64,000 nt of DNA from Citrus sinensis (taxonomy: Eukaryota; Streptophyta; Magnoliopsida; Sapindales; Rutaceae), in NCBI RefSeq assembly GCF_022201045.2, contig NC_068562.1, forward strand, positions 2,418,001 to 2,482,000. Reading direction: 5' to 3'. The notes under the pieces are model-generated. The model was given only the letters and a program-made list of their open reading frames with translations. It was not told where the DNA came from and ran no database searches. Both the position numbers and the translations under genes were made by a program. How positions within the stretch are numbered: position 1 is the stretch's first letter; the number at the start of each line of letters is the position of its first letter. This document shows positions 25,501 to 38,319 of this stretch, piece after piece.

Positions 25501-28500
25501 TTTACCTACAATTGAATTGATACAATCTCATGCTAAGACTTGATAAAGGAGAGAAGTCTAGAAGACAAAAATAGCCGCTTTCCTTTCTTTCTTTTTGACT
25601 AAACAAACAACCCTTTGGACAATACATTGCCCCTAGCTTCTTCATTACTTGAGTCAGTAGGTCAGGTGCCAGCCATAATTTGTTATAGGGGTAAAACATT
25701 TTGTACCAATCAGGTCAGTGATTCAGCTTCCTGCCAAAAAAATTACTCCAGGCTTGCTATTTATGTCAAGGCAATAAATTCTTACCGCTGGCTTTTCTCT
25801 GCCTCAGATTTATCAGCTTCTCATATCATTTTTCTAGGTTTAGTCTGAATCAACAGATTGATCAAGCACTAGCCAGAGCTCAAACACATAGAAAAATGGT
25901 CTTGTATAAATTTAAAAAGTAGAGTTAATTTTTATGGATTTGATAGAGCAGTAATAGGATTAGTCGATTAGACCCATCATTTTTTTTTCCTGAAAATGGA
26001 TTAGACCCATCATATGATAGGTAAGAATTTCTGTTTTCCTTTTTCTTATGGCAAATGCTATGTTACAATTAATGTAACATACACACTCAACAACAACCAC
26101 ATAAATTATGTGTACTTATTATTTGTGTGGTTATTGTTGAGTGTGTATGTTACATTAATTATAACATAGGGGCTCCCTTTTCTTATATATTTTTCTTATA
26201 TTGTTCATTCTTCCTCCCAAAATAGTATTAAGATTCTCTCTTTATTTATTTATTTTTTATCATTTCTTATGCAGCACGTAAATGATACTAGATTTCGTTC
26301 CAATATACATTCTTAAAAACTCAATTAGAAAAATGGCTCTCACAAAAAAAAATATATATATATCTCAGTTGAGAAACACTAATGTTATTAATGAGAAGTT
26401 TGTATGTGTTACCATAAAATATGAATAACATGCCTATACATATACTAGTAGCCAACTTAATCATAATCTTTCTCAAATAAAAGAAATAATCTCAAATCGT
26501 AATTAGATTAGAATTACAAATATGACTCAAATAATCTTTAATAAAACAAGATAAATTCTAATAAAATACTAAATTTTAAATTGACCCAAATATTATAATT
26601 CTTAATAAATTCTAATTTATTTTATCTAATATGCTTCCTACATCAATTTCATCTATAATATAGTGAAAAAATTGGCTTAATTGTAAATAAGATGAAAAAA
26701 AATATAAAATTCAAATATCTTAACCACTCATTAAACAAAGAGATAATTATTGTCACTCTATATCTCTTGAAAAGCAGGCAACAACAATTTAGCATGGTCT
26801 GCATGGCATTTTTGCATGCAAAATTTATCACGACCCCGAGACATCGTGTTCGTTATATGTTCAAGCAAAATATATAGACCAGCTAATGTGAAAACACAGT
26901 ACTGCAATTAGATTTCCAATTTGTAATCTAATGATTATACTCTTAAAATTTTTAATTCTTGAAAAGTCTGTTGTTTCTTTTTACTTGGGGGACACGCACC
27001 GTCTGATCAAAATTGTTCAGATACGAACTTTGTCGGGACTTGTTTAACTGGGACTCCAAAAGAATGTACTTTTAGTATTACATAAGTTAAATTTTTATTT
27101 TTATTTTTTTTAAAAAAATGTTTATAAAATAGTTGATATACACATAATTTATAGGTATAATTATTAAAAAAAGTAGAAAATTAAAAATGTATCAAAAGAC
27201 AAAGAGCACCACGTGTAGTTTCTTCAGCTGCACAGAGTTGGCAATATCTGTAATGAAGAATCGGTCAGTGCACGGTTGGATTCGCACTGGATCATCAGTC
27301 ACAAAAGATTTCGAAACTCTCTTGCAGTTGCAGGCCTCCGTGTATTTAGCTTTCCCCTCAAGAAAGAAATCTGAGTAGGGCACTAGTGAATAAAAAGGAT
27401 ATGTGGATCCCGACATATGTTTCAATACAAGGATTTGGGTGCTTTCTGTACGCATTCCAATACTATTATTTACTTGATGGCAAAGGGATAAATTATTATC
27501 TGATAATTACCATGTACTTAAATTTTGAACAAATTGTTTTTTAAACTAAAAAACAAAAATTCTTTGTTTTCTGTTTGTGTCTTGATACTATATATGTTGA
27601 AGTATAAATAACTTGAATGATTTTCTTGTGTAGAAAATTCTTTAAAACATACACAAACTAGTTTTTTTTACAATGTGTTCATTTTATTCAATTCACCTTT
27701 TATTGTAAGGCTTGAGAATAATCTAATTTGTTATTAGCTGTCCGCTGTGATCTACTACTCTAAAATAAAGATACTAATGATTAGCAGACGCGATGGGAGG
27801 ATGATTGTCAATTTAAAACTAAACATTTTTGTTTGACTTAGTCAATGCAGCTACGCTCACTAATTATTGCTCTTTATTCTCATATAAAATATGCTCAACA
27901 TACTAGGACATAAATGATGGATTTTGTTTTATTTTCTTGTATCCCATAATTGAAGCATTGAAAATGAAGGAGAAAAAAAAAAAATGAAAGCAGCACTAGA
28001 CCAGTAGACCCCAACAACATCATGAATACATATATAATATTTTAAAATGAAAGTATTCGTTAAAGTGAGGATATTCTTATTAGAAAAATAATTATATTTG
28101 TTGGATACATATGTCTTGTAGAAAACTATTATTAATGAATTGCATGATCCGTTGTTTGGCCAGTGGCAAGCCTCCAATGTGCTCATTTCTCTTCAAAAAG
28201 TTTGGGTATAAAATTAAAAAAAAAAATTCTAATATCTGTGGAAATAGATCTGGCTGACAGTAAGTGGATATTTCAGATTATTGATGTAAATCTACTGATC
28301 CTCGTCAAATTAAGTACAAATGCGAAGTATTTATTCATTTACTTATTTTATAAAGCAAACAAGGATTTTACTGTAAATTTCACCATTATCCATATGACAT
28401 AATAAATACGGAAGCAATGTGAAAATGAAGAAAAGGCCGATAAAGTTGAAAATAGAAAGGGCAGAACGAATCATATGTGAAAATATTTTCACTGTAAAGA

Positions 28501-28690
28501 GATTCATTATTGAAAACACAGACACTTTTTCAAACGACTTAAAAAAAAAAAAAAAAAAGACTTTCAATCCAGAAACTGTGGCGAACAATAAAGGATGTTG
28601 TGACTTCATTTAATTGCTTTCGCTTGGTGTTTGGTGGTGTAAAAAAAAAAAAAAAAAACATCCATTTATTTCCTCGCACAGTCACCCTCG
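22504..28690. other. Gene-free AT-rich intergenic DNA left of the OVATE gene
   Basis: About 6.2 kb. It holds a 17-bp word, CAGGCTGGGGCCTACTG, repeated at 24521-24537 and 24542-24558, and a strong foldback at 26058-26169 (separate entry). 25090-25860 and 27190-27460 are less AT-rich and have short open frames on both strands, but I recognise no protein in them. Two long poly-A runs lie at 28540-28558 and 28640-28658, just left of the OVATE promoter. Confidence 0.5.
26058..26169. mobile_element. Near-perfect foldback hairpin (112 bp, about 45-bp arms)
   Basis: The left arm (26058-26102) begins CTATGTTACAATTAATGTAA; the right arm (about 26122-26169) is its inverse, with two or three mismatches. 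The loop is about 20 bases. A hairpin this clean in neutral DNA suggests a young foldback MITE, or a transcribed small-RNA hairpin. I found no target duplication. Confidence 0.75.
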
Positions 28691-28699
28691 ATGGCTACA

Positions 28700-28707
28700 T
28701 ATATAAA
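28700..28707 (+). promoter_or_regulatory. TATA box of the OVATE gene
   Basis: TATATAAA lies 90 bases upstream of the ATG at 28797, a normal distance for a plant TATA box with a short 5' UTR. It follows a GTCACCCTCGATGG segment that is less AT-rich than the surroundings. Confidence 0.6.
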
Positions 28708-28796
28708 CGCTACCTTTTTTTTTTTTAAGCCACAGTTCATTACTTGACGCTGCATTTTTAGTTTCCCTTGAAGACAAAAGTCACGAAACAAAAGCA

Positions 28797-29966
28797 ATGG
28801 GAAAACGCTTCAAGTTCCAAATAACTCGGGTAATCCCATCCTTCAACATTTGCCGTTCAAAAGTGCCTTCAGCTCTCCCGTCAAATCCGGTTCCTTTATT
28901 CCTCCGATTCTCTCCGGTCAAACCTCATCCGATCACCCTCCGTTACCCACTACAACGCCCTGTTCCTAGTCCTAAACCTAAACCACCTCGTCCACACTCC
29001 TCCATCAAAGGCCACGTGTCCTCCGCGATCACGTCCTTCGCATGCGGCTGCAGATCAAGATCCAGCACCGAATGCCTCTCACTCTCAGAAACCGACCACA
29101 CCGAATCCCCACCCACACCGGAGTTCCACTGGGAGAAGGAAGATAAGTTTCACGTTGTGGCCAAAATCTTTGACGAGTACGAAAGCCCTCGCCTGAAGAT
29201 CTACAACTCTTCGGCCTCTGGCGGCCACACGTCATGCGACGACGAAGTTTTGCTGCCTTCTCCGCCACCACGGATGACGGAGAAGAAAAAGCGACGAGAT
29301 AGAAAGAAGAAAAGGACAGCACCAGCAAAGACTCGCATGAGCACGTCTTCAGGCGTTGGCAGTGAGTTATCTAGCAGTGAAGGTTACGACGTTGACAATG
29401 AAGAAGAAACGGAAACGCTGGTTTCATCTTCTAGAAGTCTATCAGCAGATGATTCTTCATCAGAGTTCAATCCTCAGCTAGAAACCATAAGGGAAGCAAC
29501 AGTACAAACACCCTTTAGAAGAGCTGTAGATAAGCGTAAGAAGAAAATGAAGAAGAGGCCAAAACGGAGCGTTTTGAAGACAAGCAGAGAGAATATTAAT
29601 GCTAACAATGAGCGTGGGACGTCATCGTTAACTTTATCAAATTCTGATCCGGAGATTGACACTCCAGCGAGACTGTCCCTGTTTCTGAAGAGGCTGATGC
29701 CGTGTGCTCTTGAAGGGAAAGTGAGAGACAGCTTTGCAGTTGTGAAGAAATCTGAGGATCCATATGAGGATTTTAAAGGATCCATGCTGGAGATGATTCT
29801 TGAGAAGGAAATGTTTGAAGATAAAGATTTGGAGCAACTCCTGCAATGTTTCTTGTCCTTGAACTCTAGGCAGCACCATGGAGCTATTGTCAAGGCTTTC
29901 TCTGAGATTTGGGATGCTTTGTTTATTCGTAGGTCCACAAGTTTCAGAGTTTCTACTTCTCAGTGA
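28797..29966 (+). CDS. OFP: OVATE family protein (OFP7/8-like)
   Basis: An intronless gene of 389 aa, as usual for this family. The N-terminus (MGKRFKFQITRVIPSFNICRS) is the conserved basic start of the OFP6/7/8 group. A low-complexity middle follows, with a Lys/Arg-rich run (EKKKKRRDRKKKR, about residues 162-174) and a second basic patch (KRKKKMKKRPKR, near 246) that could serve as nuclear signals. The C-terminal OVATE domain spans about residues 312-376 (SFAVVKKSEDPYEDFKGSM to EIWDALF). OVATE proteins are plant transcriptional repressors that bind TALE homeodomain and TRM proteins and affect organ shape. The gene lies between the polyol transporter and SF3B4, as OFP7 (At2g18500) does in Arabidopsis, from memory. 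It is the only convincing plus-strand gene in the window. Confidence 0.95.
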   Translation: MGKRFKFQITRVIPSFNICRSKVPSALPSNPVPLFLRFSPVKPHPITLRYPLQRPVPSPKPKPPRPHSSIKGHVSSAITSFACGCRSRSSTECLSLSETDHTESPPTPEFHWEKEDKFHVVAKIFDEYESPRLKIYNSSASGGHTSCDDEVLLPSPPPRMTEKKKRRDRKKKRTAPAKTRMSTSSGVGSELSSSEGYDVDNEEETETLVSSSRSLSADDSSSEFNPQLETIREATVQTPFRRAVDKRKKKMKKRPKRSVLKTSRENINANNERGTSSLTLSNSDPEIDTPARLSLFLKRLMPCALEGKVRDSFAVVKKSEDPYEDFKGSMLEMILEKEMFEDKDLEQLLQCFLSLNSRQHHGAIVKAFSEIWDALFIRRSTSFRVSTSQ

Positions 29967-32900
29967 TTAGTAATAAGAGAAATATGTAAATCTAATTAAT
30001 TAATGATAATGAAGAAAAACCAATGGGTTTCCGTATGGACAACCTCTCTGGTTGTTAACTTATTATTAATGTAACTTTATCAATTTGTAGGGTTTACGAC
30101 CACTATGCCTATGTTTCTTTGATTAACTTTGATTAGTCTCATCATGTAATATAAATTTTTCGTTTTTCTTCACCTCTATCCCAGTTTCTTTTCTTATGAT
30201 CACTGCCGGTATATTGAGAGTTCTACTGTTCGATCAAACCCTAGTCTTGAATTTGGATCTCACGCCACAGCCTGTCTATGGACACTCTACAAACTCTACT
30301 ACCATCGGAATTTGGAAAACTATAAACTTTAGCTCAGTCCAGTTCATGTGCATCCCATCCTAGTAAAATTTTAAGCTCTGTTTTTCTTAATAACTAGACC
30401 CGATAAAAAAATTAAAATCTAGCAAAGAACAAGATCGCCGATAAAGACCTTGTTTCTGACGTTGGTTTCCTCATTCTTATGAGCTGATTTGATGAATTCT
30501 TTCTTTGTAGGTTTTAATCAAAATAAAATTTGAAGCATGTATTCCTACCTATATATCTTAATTAATCATTTGTCATTGTAATGTTTTTCCAGCATGCAAA
30601 TTTTCCACGATTGTGCTATGTCCCAATATTGCTATGGCCTTGCGCTGTCATTTCCATCATCCTTTGTATACTTCCATTCCATCGTTATCATTTGTAAATT
30701 TCAGATTTGCAGGCTTCAAAGTGCATAATAATTATTTTATTATCATGAAACAATATGAAATTAACATATACAATTAATGCTATCATGCTTATTAGGCTGG
30801 GTGTGGAACATAATGGACCCATTTAATTTTCCCTTGGGATGACGTTGCATGGGCCAAATTAGCTATAAACGAGCGCTTGACATGTATTATCTATTTTATG
30901 AGAAATTATAGGATACATTAGATGCAACATGGGATCAGTTATATAAAAAAATTAAATAATATTATAATATGTGCGTATTTATTTTAAAAAATTATTATAT
31001 AAATGATAGTTATATTAAATTTAATTACATATATTTTATATATTTTAAAATGCGAGATCATTCAAGAAAACATATAAACTGTACGGTTTAAACGATTTAA
31101 GTTTTAAACTTTTAAAATCCTATAATTTTAAAATTTTTTCAAACTTTTTTCTCACTTCAACATCCCAAACCTAAAAAATACTCTATATATATATATATAT
31201 AAATTGGTTGTATTATTTTTATATTCTTAAAAAAAAGGAAAAAAAAAAAAACAAATTTACACACGGAGCGTGTCGAATGAGTGCCGGGGACCCAGCAGCA
31301 TCATTTACCATTACCTTAAGTTGACCAACCAAAGACGTTTCCCAGCTTTATCATTCCTGTGAACGTGGAATTTATCCCATCTTTGGACCACATGCTCGCT
31401 AGTTGTTGGCAACATAAAGTCAATTCGCCGGAGTAATTTTTTAATATGGATACCTTAATTTATTAAAATGTATTAAAAACTACCTATTTGAATGCATTGT
31501 TTTTTTTAAATCTTTTAGTTTATTAGAATTTGTGTATTTTTATCATTTCACTTGTCTCCTATCATATTAAAGTAAGAAAACTCTTAATAGATAATTAATA
31601 CCTCATATATGAATAAGGAGTTTATAACGTTATAAATTGTCTTTTGAACAGTGTTCTAATGTTATAGTCTTGTTCTGAATTTTTAATCTCAGAATTAAAA
31701 ACCTTTCATATATATAAATTACCAAATTTTCACACACACACACATATACAAACACACACATACAAAAAAAAAAAAAATTCAATCCAAGATTAAAATTCAG
31801 GATTAAAGTCCAAAACGAGTTTACAATATTGAAAATAGACTTTTATAATTTTGTACACTCATTTACAATATTGTAAAACAATGAAAAAAATAATTTACAA
31901 CGTTGTAAGCTTTTCCTAAATTTTAATTTTGAACCTAAAGCTCTCTCTCTCTCTCCCTCTCTACACACACACACACACACACAAACACACACAATATGAG
32001 TAGCATGAACTTGACTTTGGGATTATGACTGTATTTTTTTATTCAAAGACGGTTCATGCTATTTGAAAGTGTTAGACTTTTTTACCTTCACACATATTTG
32101 TAGTTTGTGAAGAACTTGTGACGATCATTGGCCTCGAATCCGGAAGGGTGAGTACCTAAAAAAGGTACTCTGACACCCAAATTAGTGTTTGATCAAGATT
32201 AAAGAAAGAAGAAAGACAAAGAAAATGTGTTTCTCTCTCTAAGTATGAACAATACTTTAAGAGGTCGATGACTTATTTTCTCTTAGAGATGAGTTTCTAT
32301 TTATAGATGATGAGTGATGTGGATTTAGAATTTTGTTTTGAACCATTAATCTAACGACATGTGTCACCCATCATTTCTGTATACATGGATGTGAATTTGA
32401 TCTAAAAAATTATTTTATCCCTGTGTGTTTACTTATTCATATGATCTTTGGGCATGATTTCTCTAGACTAATGGATTGCGAAACTAATTCTCCCATTTTG
32501 TCATTTTTATAAGTTTTGGGAAAATTTTTTCCTTGGGTGCATTCCCCCAAAATAACATAGGTGTTATTTTTTCAAAATAATTTCTGTTATATGATAGAAT
32601 GTACACGTAAGATGATTACGTGACTTTTGAAATACGGCACCTACAATATTAATTCAGCCTTGTAGCTGCAGGGCCCGTTCCTTAAAGCAACCAAAACAGT
32701 TTCAAAATTGGAGTTAGAAGACAGCAACAGCGACTTCTTTGCCTTTTCTTTTGAATCAGCCCCTACCTACAGTCGGGTAATTACGTCCGCATGGTTAATT
32801 ATCACATCATTCATGTATATCTACAAACTATGGCTCTAAGCCTAAGCCCTAAGGCCTGCTCCAATTTTCGCGCTTCTTGTCCATTGTACATATGTTTATC

Positions 32901-33865
32901 TAGGGACAATAATATCTCTGTCTCTTAGTTAACTCGTCAGCTTATAGCCTTATACAAACAAAAATAGTAAACTCATCATCGATCCACGTGAGTAAAGTTG
33001 TCCGTGACCGCGAAGCCCCAATCCATTTTTACTGGAATTTAATATTTTAAATGCTAATAATACTAAGTAGAAAGATTCAGAGCCAGAAGCTCACACCATA
33101 CACGGTATCAGAGATTCTTTATCTTCATTATGAAAAGTGACTAAAACGCGCACTTGTTCCCATTAAAAGAGGGGGGGCCAAAAAAAAAAAAAAACGACAG
33201 CTTTATCTCCGGGGACTTTAAGGGAGTGGTGAGGTTAGATCTTCCGAATCCTACAGAACATATCTGGATCCCTTCGGCATGCTTATTTTGGAATTTGGGT
33301 ATAGGGCTTAGCTAACAATGTGTAACTCGTCAATCCTCATTGTGATTTTATTTAGATGTAGAAGCTAGCCAGCTCATTGCTGCCTGCAATTGCAACATAT
33401 CTATTTAATGGAAAAAGATCGTTTCTTGATCTGAGCTTTTAATATCTATGAGAGAATTTTACATGTATATATATATATTTAAAGTAGATCAGATCATAAA
33501 AAAATCTTAATTTTTATTTAATAGTTATAATCTATTTTTTATTCAAACTTTTGCTTCTGCAGGCCTCGGGATTGGGTTGGTCTCTTGGGCTGCGACCCAA
33601 AAAACTTAAGAAATTATCTGGTGGGTGGGGTACGTTATACACTTACACTCAGATTGCTTTTTCTGTAGCCATTAAATACTGATCTTTGATTCCCGAGAGA
33701 AGAAAACACGCTGGATAAATAGCTACAGTCTCATCTCTAAGAAATTTTTGTTGACTAACTTCGATATTCGCATACGAACATGGAATAATAATAGTCTTTT
33801 CTAGTTTCTTGTTGTTAAGTAAAGTAGTAGTAACAATGGGTATATGAAACTATCGACTAATAGTT
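29967..33865. other. Gene-free intergenic DNA right of the OVATE gene
   Basis: 29967-30150 is the OVATE 3' UTR. The rest is AT-rich with (CA)n-type tracts at 31730-31770 and a (CT)n(CA)n tract at 31940-31993. 32110-32340 reads like a piece of an LTR promoter/leader (regular short motifs, CTATTTATAGATGATGAG) but has no ends that I can define. No gene. Confidence 0.45.
31940..31993 (+). repeat. (CT)n(CA)n compound microsatellite
   Basis: A run of CT units followed directly by CA units with one interruption. A looser CA-rich run lies about 200 bases to the left. Confidence 0.9.
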
Positions 33866-33870
33866 AAGAG

Positions 33871-34544
33871 TGTTGATGCTGAAATCTGCTCGTCCTTGGA
33901 CCGATCAGATTCTGTCACCAACGTTTGTGTTATCAACTGTCACTCGAACCACTGGGGTTGGAATCACCCTTCCCTCTCTCACTAGACCTGCGTTCAGCAA
34001 AAACGGATCAGAGACGCCGGTGGTTTTGCCGGCGTAAACCCTCCGATGCCTAAGTTAGCACAAGGTGTTTACGGGAAAACAGTGTAATATGGATTTAAGA
34101 AATTTGTAAGGAAATGGCCTGGTTGCAATTTGGCAGCGTTTCCCCTCCCTCAGTTTTTCTGTCCTGTCTTCTTCGATGTCTTTCTCTTTTATAGCCGCCC
34201 TTTGTCCCACGTTTTTTGTTTGCCCCTTATCCCTCCTTTTTCGGGTGGTGGTAGCCCCTCATGGGACTCTAACTGTTAGATTGTGGGCAAACGTGGATCT
34301 CGCGTGTCCTTCAACCGTTCTGGGAGAAGCGCAACTACCGCGATTTTGTGAGATCGTGTTCCCGCTTTCCTGGGGATGAGTATCGGCTCGGCGTATACTT
34401 CTGGTCGGTATGTTTTCCTGGTCGCATTCATCTCGGGTCGGCTCCTGTTTAACCCCGTGTTCTGCTCGTACCATATAGCTGAAACGATCCGTGCCGGGGC
34501 GGAACCAGTAGCATGGCCGACCTGGTGCCTTTATGTACTCAACA
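33871..34544. mobile_element. Solo LTR (674 bp) with 5-bp target duplication
   Basis: Starts TGTTGATGCTG and ends TACTCAACA, so it has the canonical TG...CA with a 6-bp inverted end, TGTTGA/TCAACA. It is flanked by AAGAG at 33866-33870 and 34545-34549. It is far more GC-rich than its surroundings, and short open frames inside (such as 34176-34379) are not genes. No second LTR or internal region is present within the window, so this is a solo LTR left by recombination between two LTRs. The family (Ty1/copia or Ty3/gypsy) cannot be told from the LTR alone. Confidence 0.93.
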
Positions 34545-34549
34545 AAGAG

Positions 34550-37500
34550 ACATGTGATCTTGTTTGTTACAAAATTTATAAATCAAATCAAATGTAATTC
34601 CTCGCTTTTCCATTGCATTAGTTCTTGGCTTCGGAGTTTGTACAATAAAAATAGATTTAGAAGTCCAGTTTGATGTTCGGAGATAACATGTTCGTCGTGT
34701 ATACTTGTTTTTATTCTATATTATTGACTGTTTATATTCTTGTAAAGTTCTTATATATCCAATCACTTGAATGTAAGCATGTTGATAGCATCATGTAATC
34801 AATGCAAAATTGATGACATTCCAGCCACGGTAATTTGCAGAAATCGTGGAACCATTACATGTGAATTATGTGGAGAATTGTGGTGGCTAAGTATGACGCA
34901 ATTGGTGTACTGAAAATAGGTTCATTAATTTCATTAAGCAAAATCAAATTGTGGTAACTTTTCAAAGACAAGGTAAACATGACTTTTCGTAGAGGGGTTG
35001 AGTCCAAAATAAACTTCACAACACAAATTGAAAATAACTTTCTTAGATAATAATAATAATAATAATAACAACTCTTTTTTTTTTTTTTTTAAGAGAAGTT
35101 GAGCCCAAGGTAAACTATACGTGACAGATTAAACAAAACAATAAGATGAAATTTTTGGGTCAACATCACTTATCTAAGTTTGCATTAGACAGAAAACCTT
35201 TGCCATCGCTCTTGATTGATAAAGTTATAACATTCTTAACAGACTGCAATTGAGCGAGATAATGGGCAGTGATGGCACAACTGGGCTCAACGCGTTACAA
35301 GCGAAAGAGATGAAGGTTGATAGAGAAAATTAGGATGTGAGCTGCTTGCAAGGATGAGTACAGTAAGATGACAATCTTCTTTTTCATTCATATTACAAAT
35401 ATTAGTGGCTGGTTCCACATCACGTTATGACATAAAATCTCTGATATAGAACTTCTCCACTTTTCCAAAAATTTCTTGCAATTTTTTTTTTTTTTTTGGG
35501 GATTAACTTCGATATTCACATAAGAACGTAAAAATAATAATGATAAAGACTTTTTTTTATAATAAAAAAAAAATTGGGTAGTCTCCCCGTAGTAATTAAG
35601 TTTTAATAAATAATTTCACTTTACCTCTCAAAGAATTTCTCCAATAGTGAAATATTTGTTTCGCATCAATATTTCTATGCTCATCTGATTTTTTTTTTGT
35701 ACTGGTCCGGAAAGTATGCACGGGCCAAACCCATTTTTGGTATATAGACAATGACAGAGTCATCGCTGTCACTGTCACCACTCTACCATAGCAACTGGCG
35801 TATGGGATATATGTACAAAATACGACATCATAAAATTCTTGTGATTAATGATAAATATGAATCAGCTTGTTAAAGAAAACAATATTTTTCTTGGTTTCGG
35901 AGACTTAAGGACCACTAAATAATATAGAATCAAACCAAAAATCAGCTGTGCTTCTCTTTCTCACCGAGACAAATCTATTAGGGCCACCTCCTCTATGGCC
36001 CATTATAAAGCCCACCTCCTATATGCCCCATTATGAAGAGCGTCTAAAATTTCATTTGTTTTCTAAAAGCACCCACTTCATTTTCACTTAGTTGCCTCAC
36101 TCTTTTGTTTCTCTACAACCCCCATCTCACTCTCTCTCTCATATATAAGGTCCCAACTCCCCCCCCCCCACTTCGTCTCCAAGGATCAGGATCCTCTCCT
36201 AATCTTATATTTATCTGAGTAAATTATGTTAATATGATTGGTGGTTAATAAATTAAAAAGAAAAAATAACTAAATCCTAATCATCTACTAACACTAAAAC
36301 ACATGTGGCACAAGATCTGTAAAAGATTAGAAGTACTCAAATTAGGAGAGGATCATGCTCCCATCTTCTAAAACATTTTAAAATTTGATATTAAATGCTT
36401 GTGCTGTCAAAGTGTCAATAAATCTTTCTTTAATTTTGGACCATCTCCCTTCTCCCACGATAGAATTTTATTTGTGCATTTACCAAATTACACATAAAAA
36501 AATATTATTTCAATAGCCATTTTCTTTTGTATTTCACATGCTTTTTTTTTTTAAAAAAAAAAAACTTACCTATACAAGTTCTGAGTAAACGAGAGTAAAA
36601 TATACGTTTTTTTTTAATTGGAATATTAATATTTATAGTTTCCTTGATAAACCAGTAATTTTTTTTCTCTCTCTTTTACAAGAAAACCAATATGCAATGT
36701 CCATCTAAATATCTAATTAGATCATATTCTTTTCTAATAAGAAGGAAACAATAATAAGGGACTTTATAAGAGTTTGGAGGGATGCCAATAGTCTAACTCT
36801 AAAACCACATCAAAAATCAAAATTATGTTTCTCACAACAAAATTATTTAGGCTGATATCAATAGATCAAAATCAACTTACACAATAGATATAAAAGAATT
36901 TGAATTAGTATTTAAATCAACTTCTATAATAAGACATAAGAGAACTTAAAACCTTAATCTCAAATCCGAATGAAGTGAAAATATGCTCATCGCTTGACTA
37001 TTGAGTGCTTTAAAAATAAAAATTCAATTTCTTAAAGTTATAATTTAAGAATAAACCTTAATTAATAAACGTGTACAATATAGATATAGTAATATGTGTC
37101 TGGCCAATTTTTTAAAAATTTTACATCACGAAAAGGCCTAATAATTGTTTCTAACATAATGCGGCCTAATATTTGTTTCTAACATAATGCATCTCCAACT
37201 AAAGTTTTTTACCTTGAATTTACGCTCTGCCATTTTCTTGCAAAACAAACAGAGCCATTACCCCAAAAAAAGGAACAAAAAACTTAGTTAATATTACTAG
37301 ACTACTAGAATTACAAGATTCTAAAACTACTGGATGTTTTGGAAAACGAATCAAATCGAACTTTCGGTTTAATTGATATTTGCTAGTTCTAATAATCATG
37401 AACTAATCAGTTCCAAATAGCAGTTCCGTACACTTGAAAATCAAACCGAACCCGAAAATGTCCACTCATAATGATGAGCATCTATCAGTATATTTATAAA

Positions 37501-38311
37501 TTCGAATTGCACTAATATGATATTTAAAATTGAGAATCGAAATGATTCTAGTTTATTGCTCCTCAAAACATATTCTTTCGACCTGTGCCTTGTTGAAGCA
37601 GGAGATTCTCCAAGTGGTCTCCATGTAATAAGGATGTGTTAGCAATCTGTATTGTGTTATGATGTATTATATATCTTACTTAATACATGATACGTTGTAT
37701 TAAATTATATTGCATTAACATTGTATTATATGAATGTTATAAAATATCTGGTGTTACGCTCTATTCTATTATTATAATAATAATTTTTATATATATATAT
37801 ATATATATCAAATTAAAATTATTATTTATTAATGTTATAAGGCTATATAAAATTAATATTATTATTTATTAATGTTTTAAAGCCTTATACTGTTAATTGC
37901 ATTTAAATTATTAACTAAATTTATTAAAAAATAATTCACTAGTGGTTGCCACAACAACCGCCGACCATCATGAACTATTGCCGGCATAAGTGTAAGGCTT
38001 TATTTTTCATTATTTTTTGTATCTTTAGAATTCTCATCGATTAGAGCATCAGACGGTACATGTTTCACCAGTAATGAAGCTTCCGTTTACTGTATCTTTA
38101 CAGTCAAACTTTTGAATTTCAAATCAAAGATCATAGATCTACAGAAATTAGATGGTTTGTTTTTTATGGAATATGTGTCATTGCAACAATCTGTCGATAA
38201 GAATTCCAATCATACCAAAATTAACTCTAGCGGACACATTAATCCGGCGGCCAATGGTGGCAGTAAGCCGGTAACGGTGGTTGGTGGCGACAATGGTGAT
38301 TTGGAGCAACT
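34550..38311. other. Gene-free intergenic DNA between the solo LTR and the hAT element
   Basis: It contains long A/T runs and a tandem-like pair around 35000-35120. A roughly 50-bp segment beginning GATTAACTTCGATATTC at 35501 also occurs at 33751, left of the solo LTR. A 165-bp MITE lies at 36190-36354. 37770-37870 is an AT-only low-complexity stretch. 37940-38311 is richer in GC and open on the plus strand (TKINSSGHINPAANGG), but is cut by the hAT element and not recognisable. Confidence 0.45.
36190..36354. mobile_element. Short MITE with GATCCTCTCCTAAT inverted ends
   Basis: GATCCTCTCCTAAT at 36190-36203 is repeated as a perfect inverse at 36341-36354. The 137-bp interior is AT-rich and noncoding. 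I found no clear target duplication, so the superfamily is open, and the exact ends may extend a base or two. Confidence 0.7.
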
Positions 38312-38319
38312 GCTGTCGA

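Noticed and set aside
27192..27455. Overlapping 63- and 87-codon frames on both strands
   Set aside because: No recognisable domain and no splice context; the region is merely less AT-rich.
34176..34597. Plus- and minus-strand frames in a GC-rich stretch
   Set aside because: They lie inside the solo LTR, whose composition explains the lack of stop codons.
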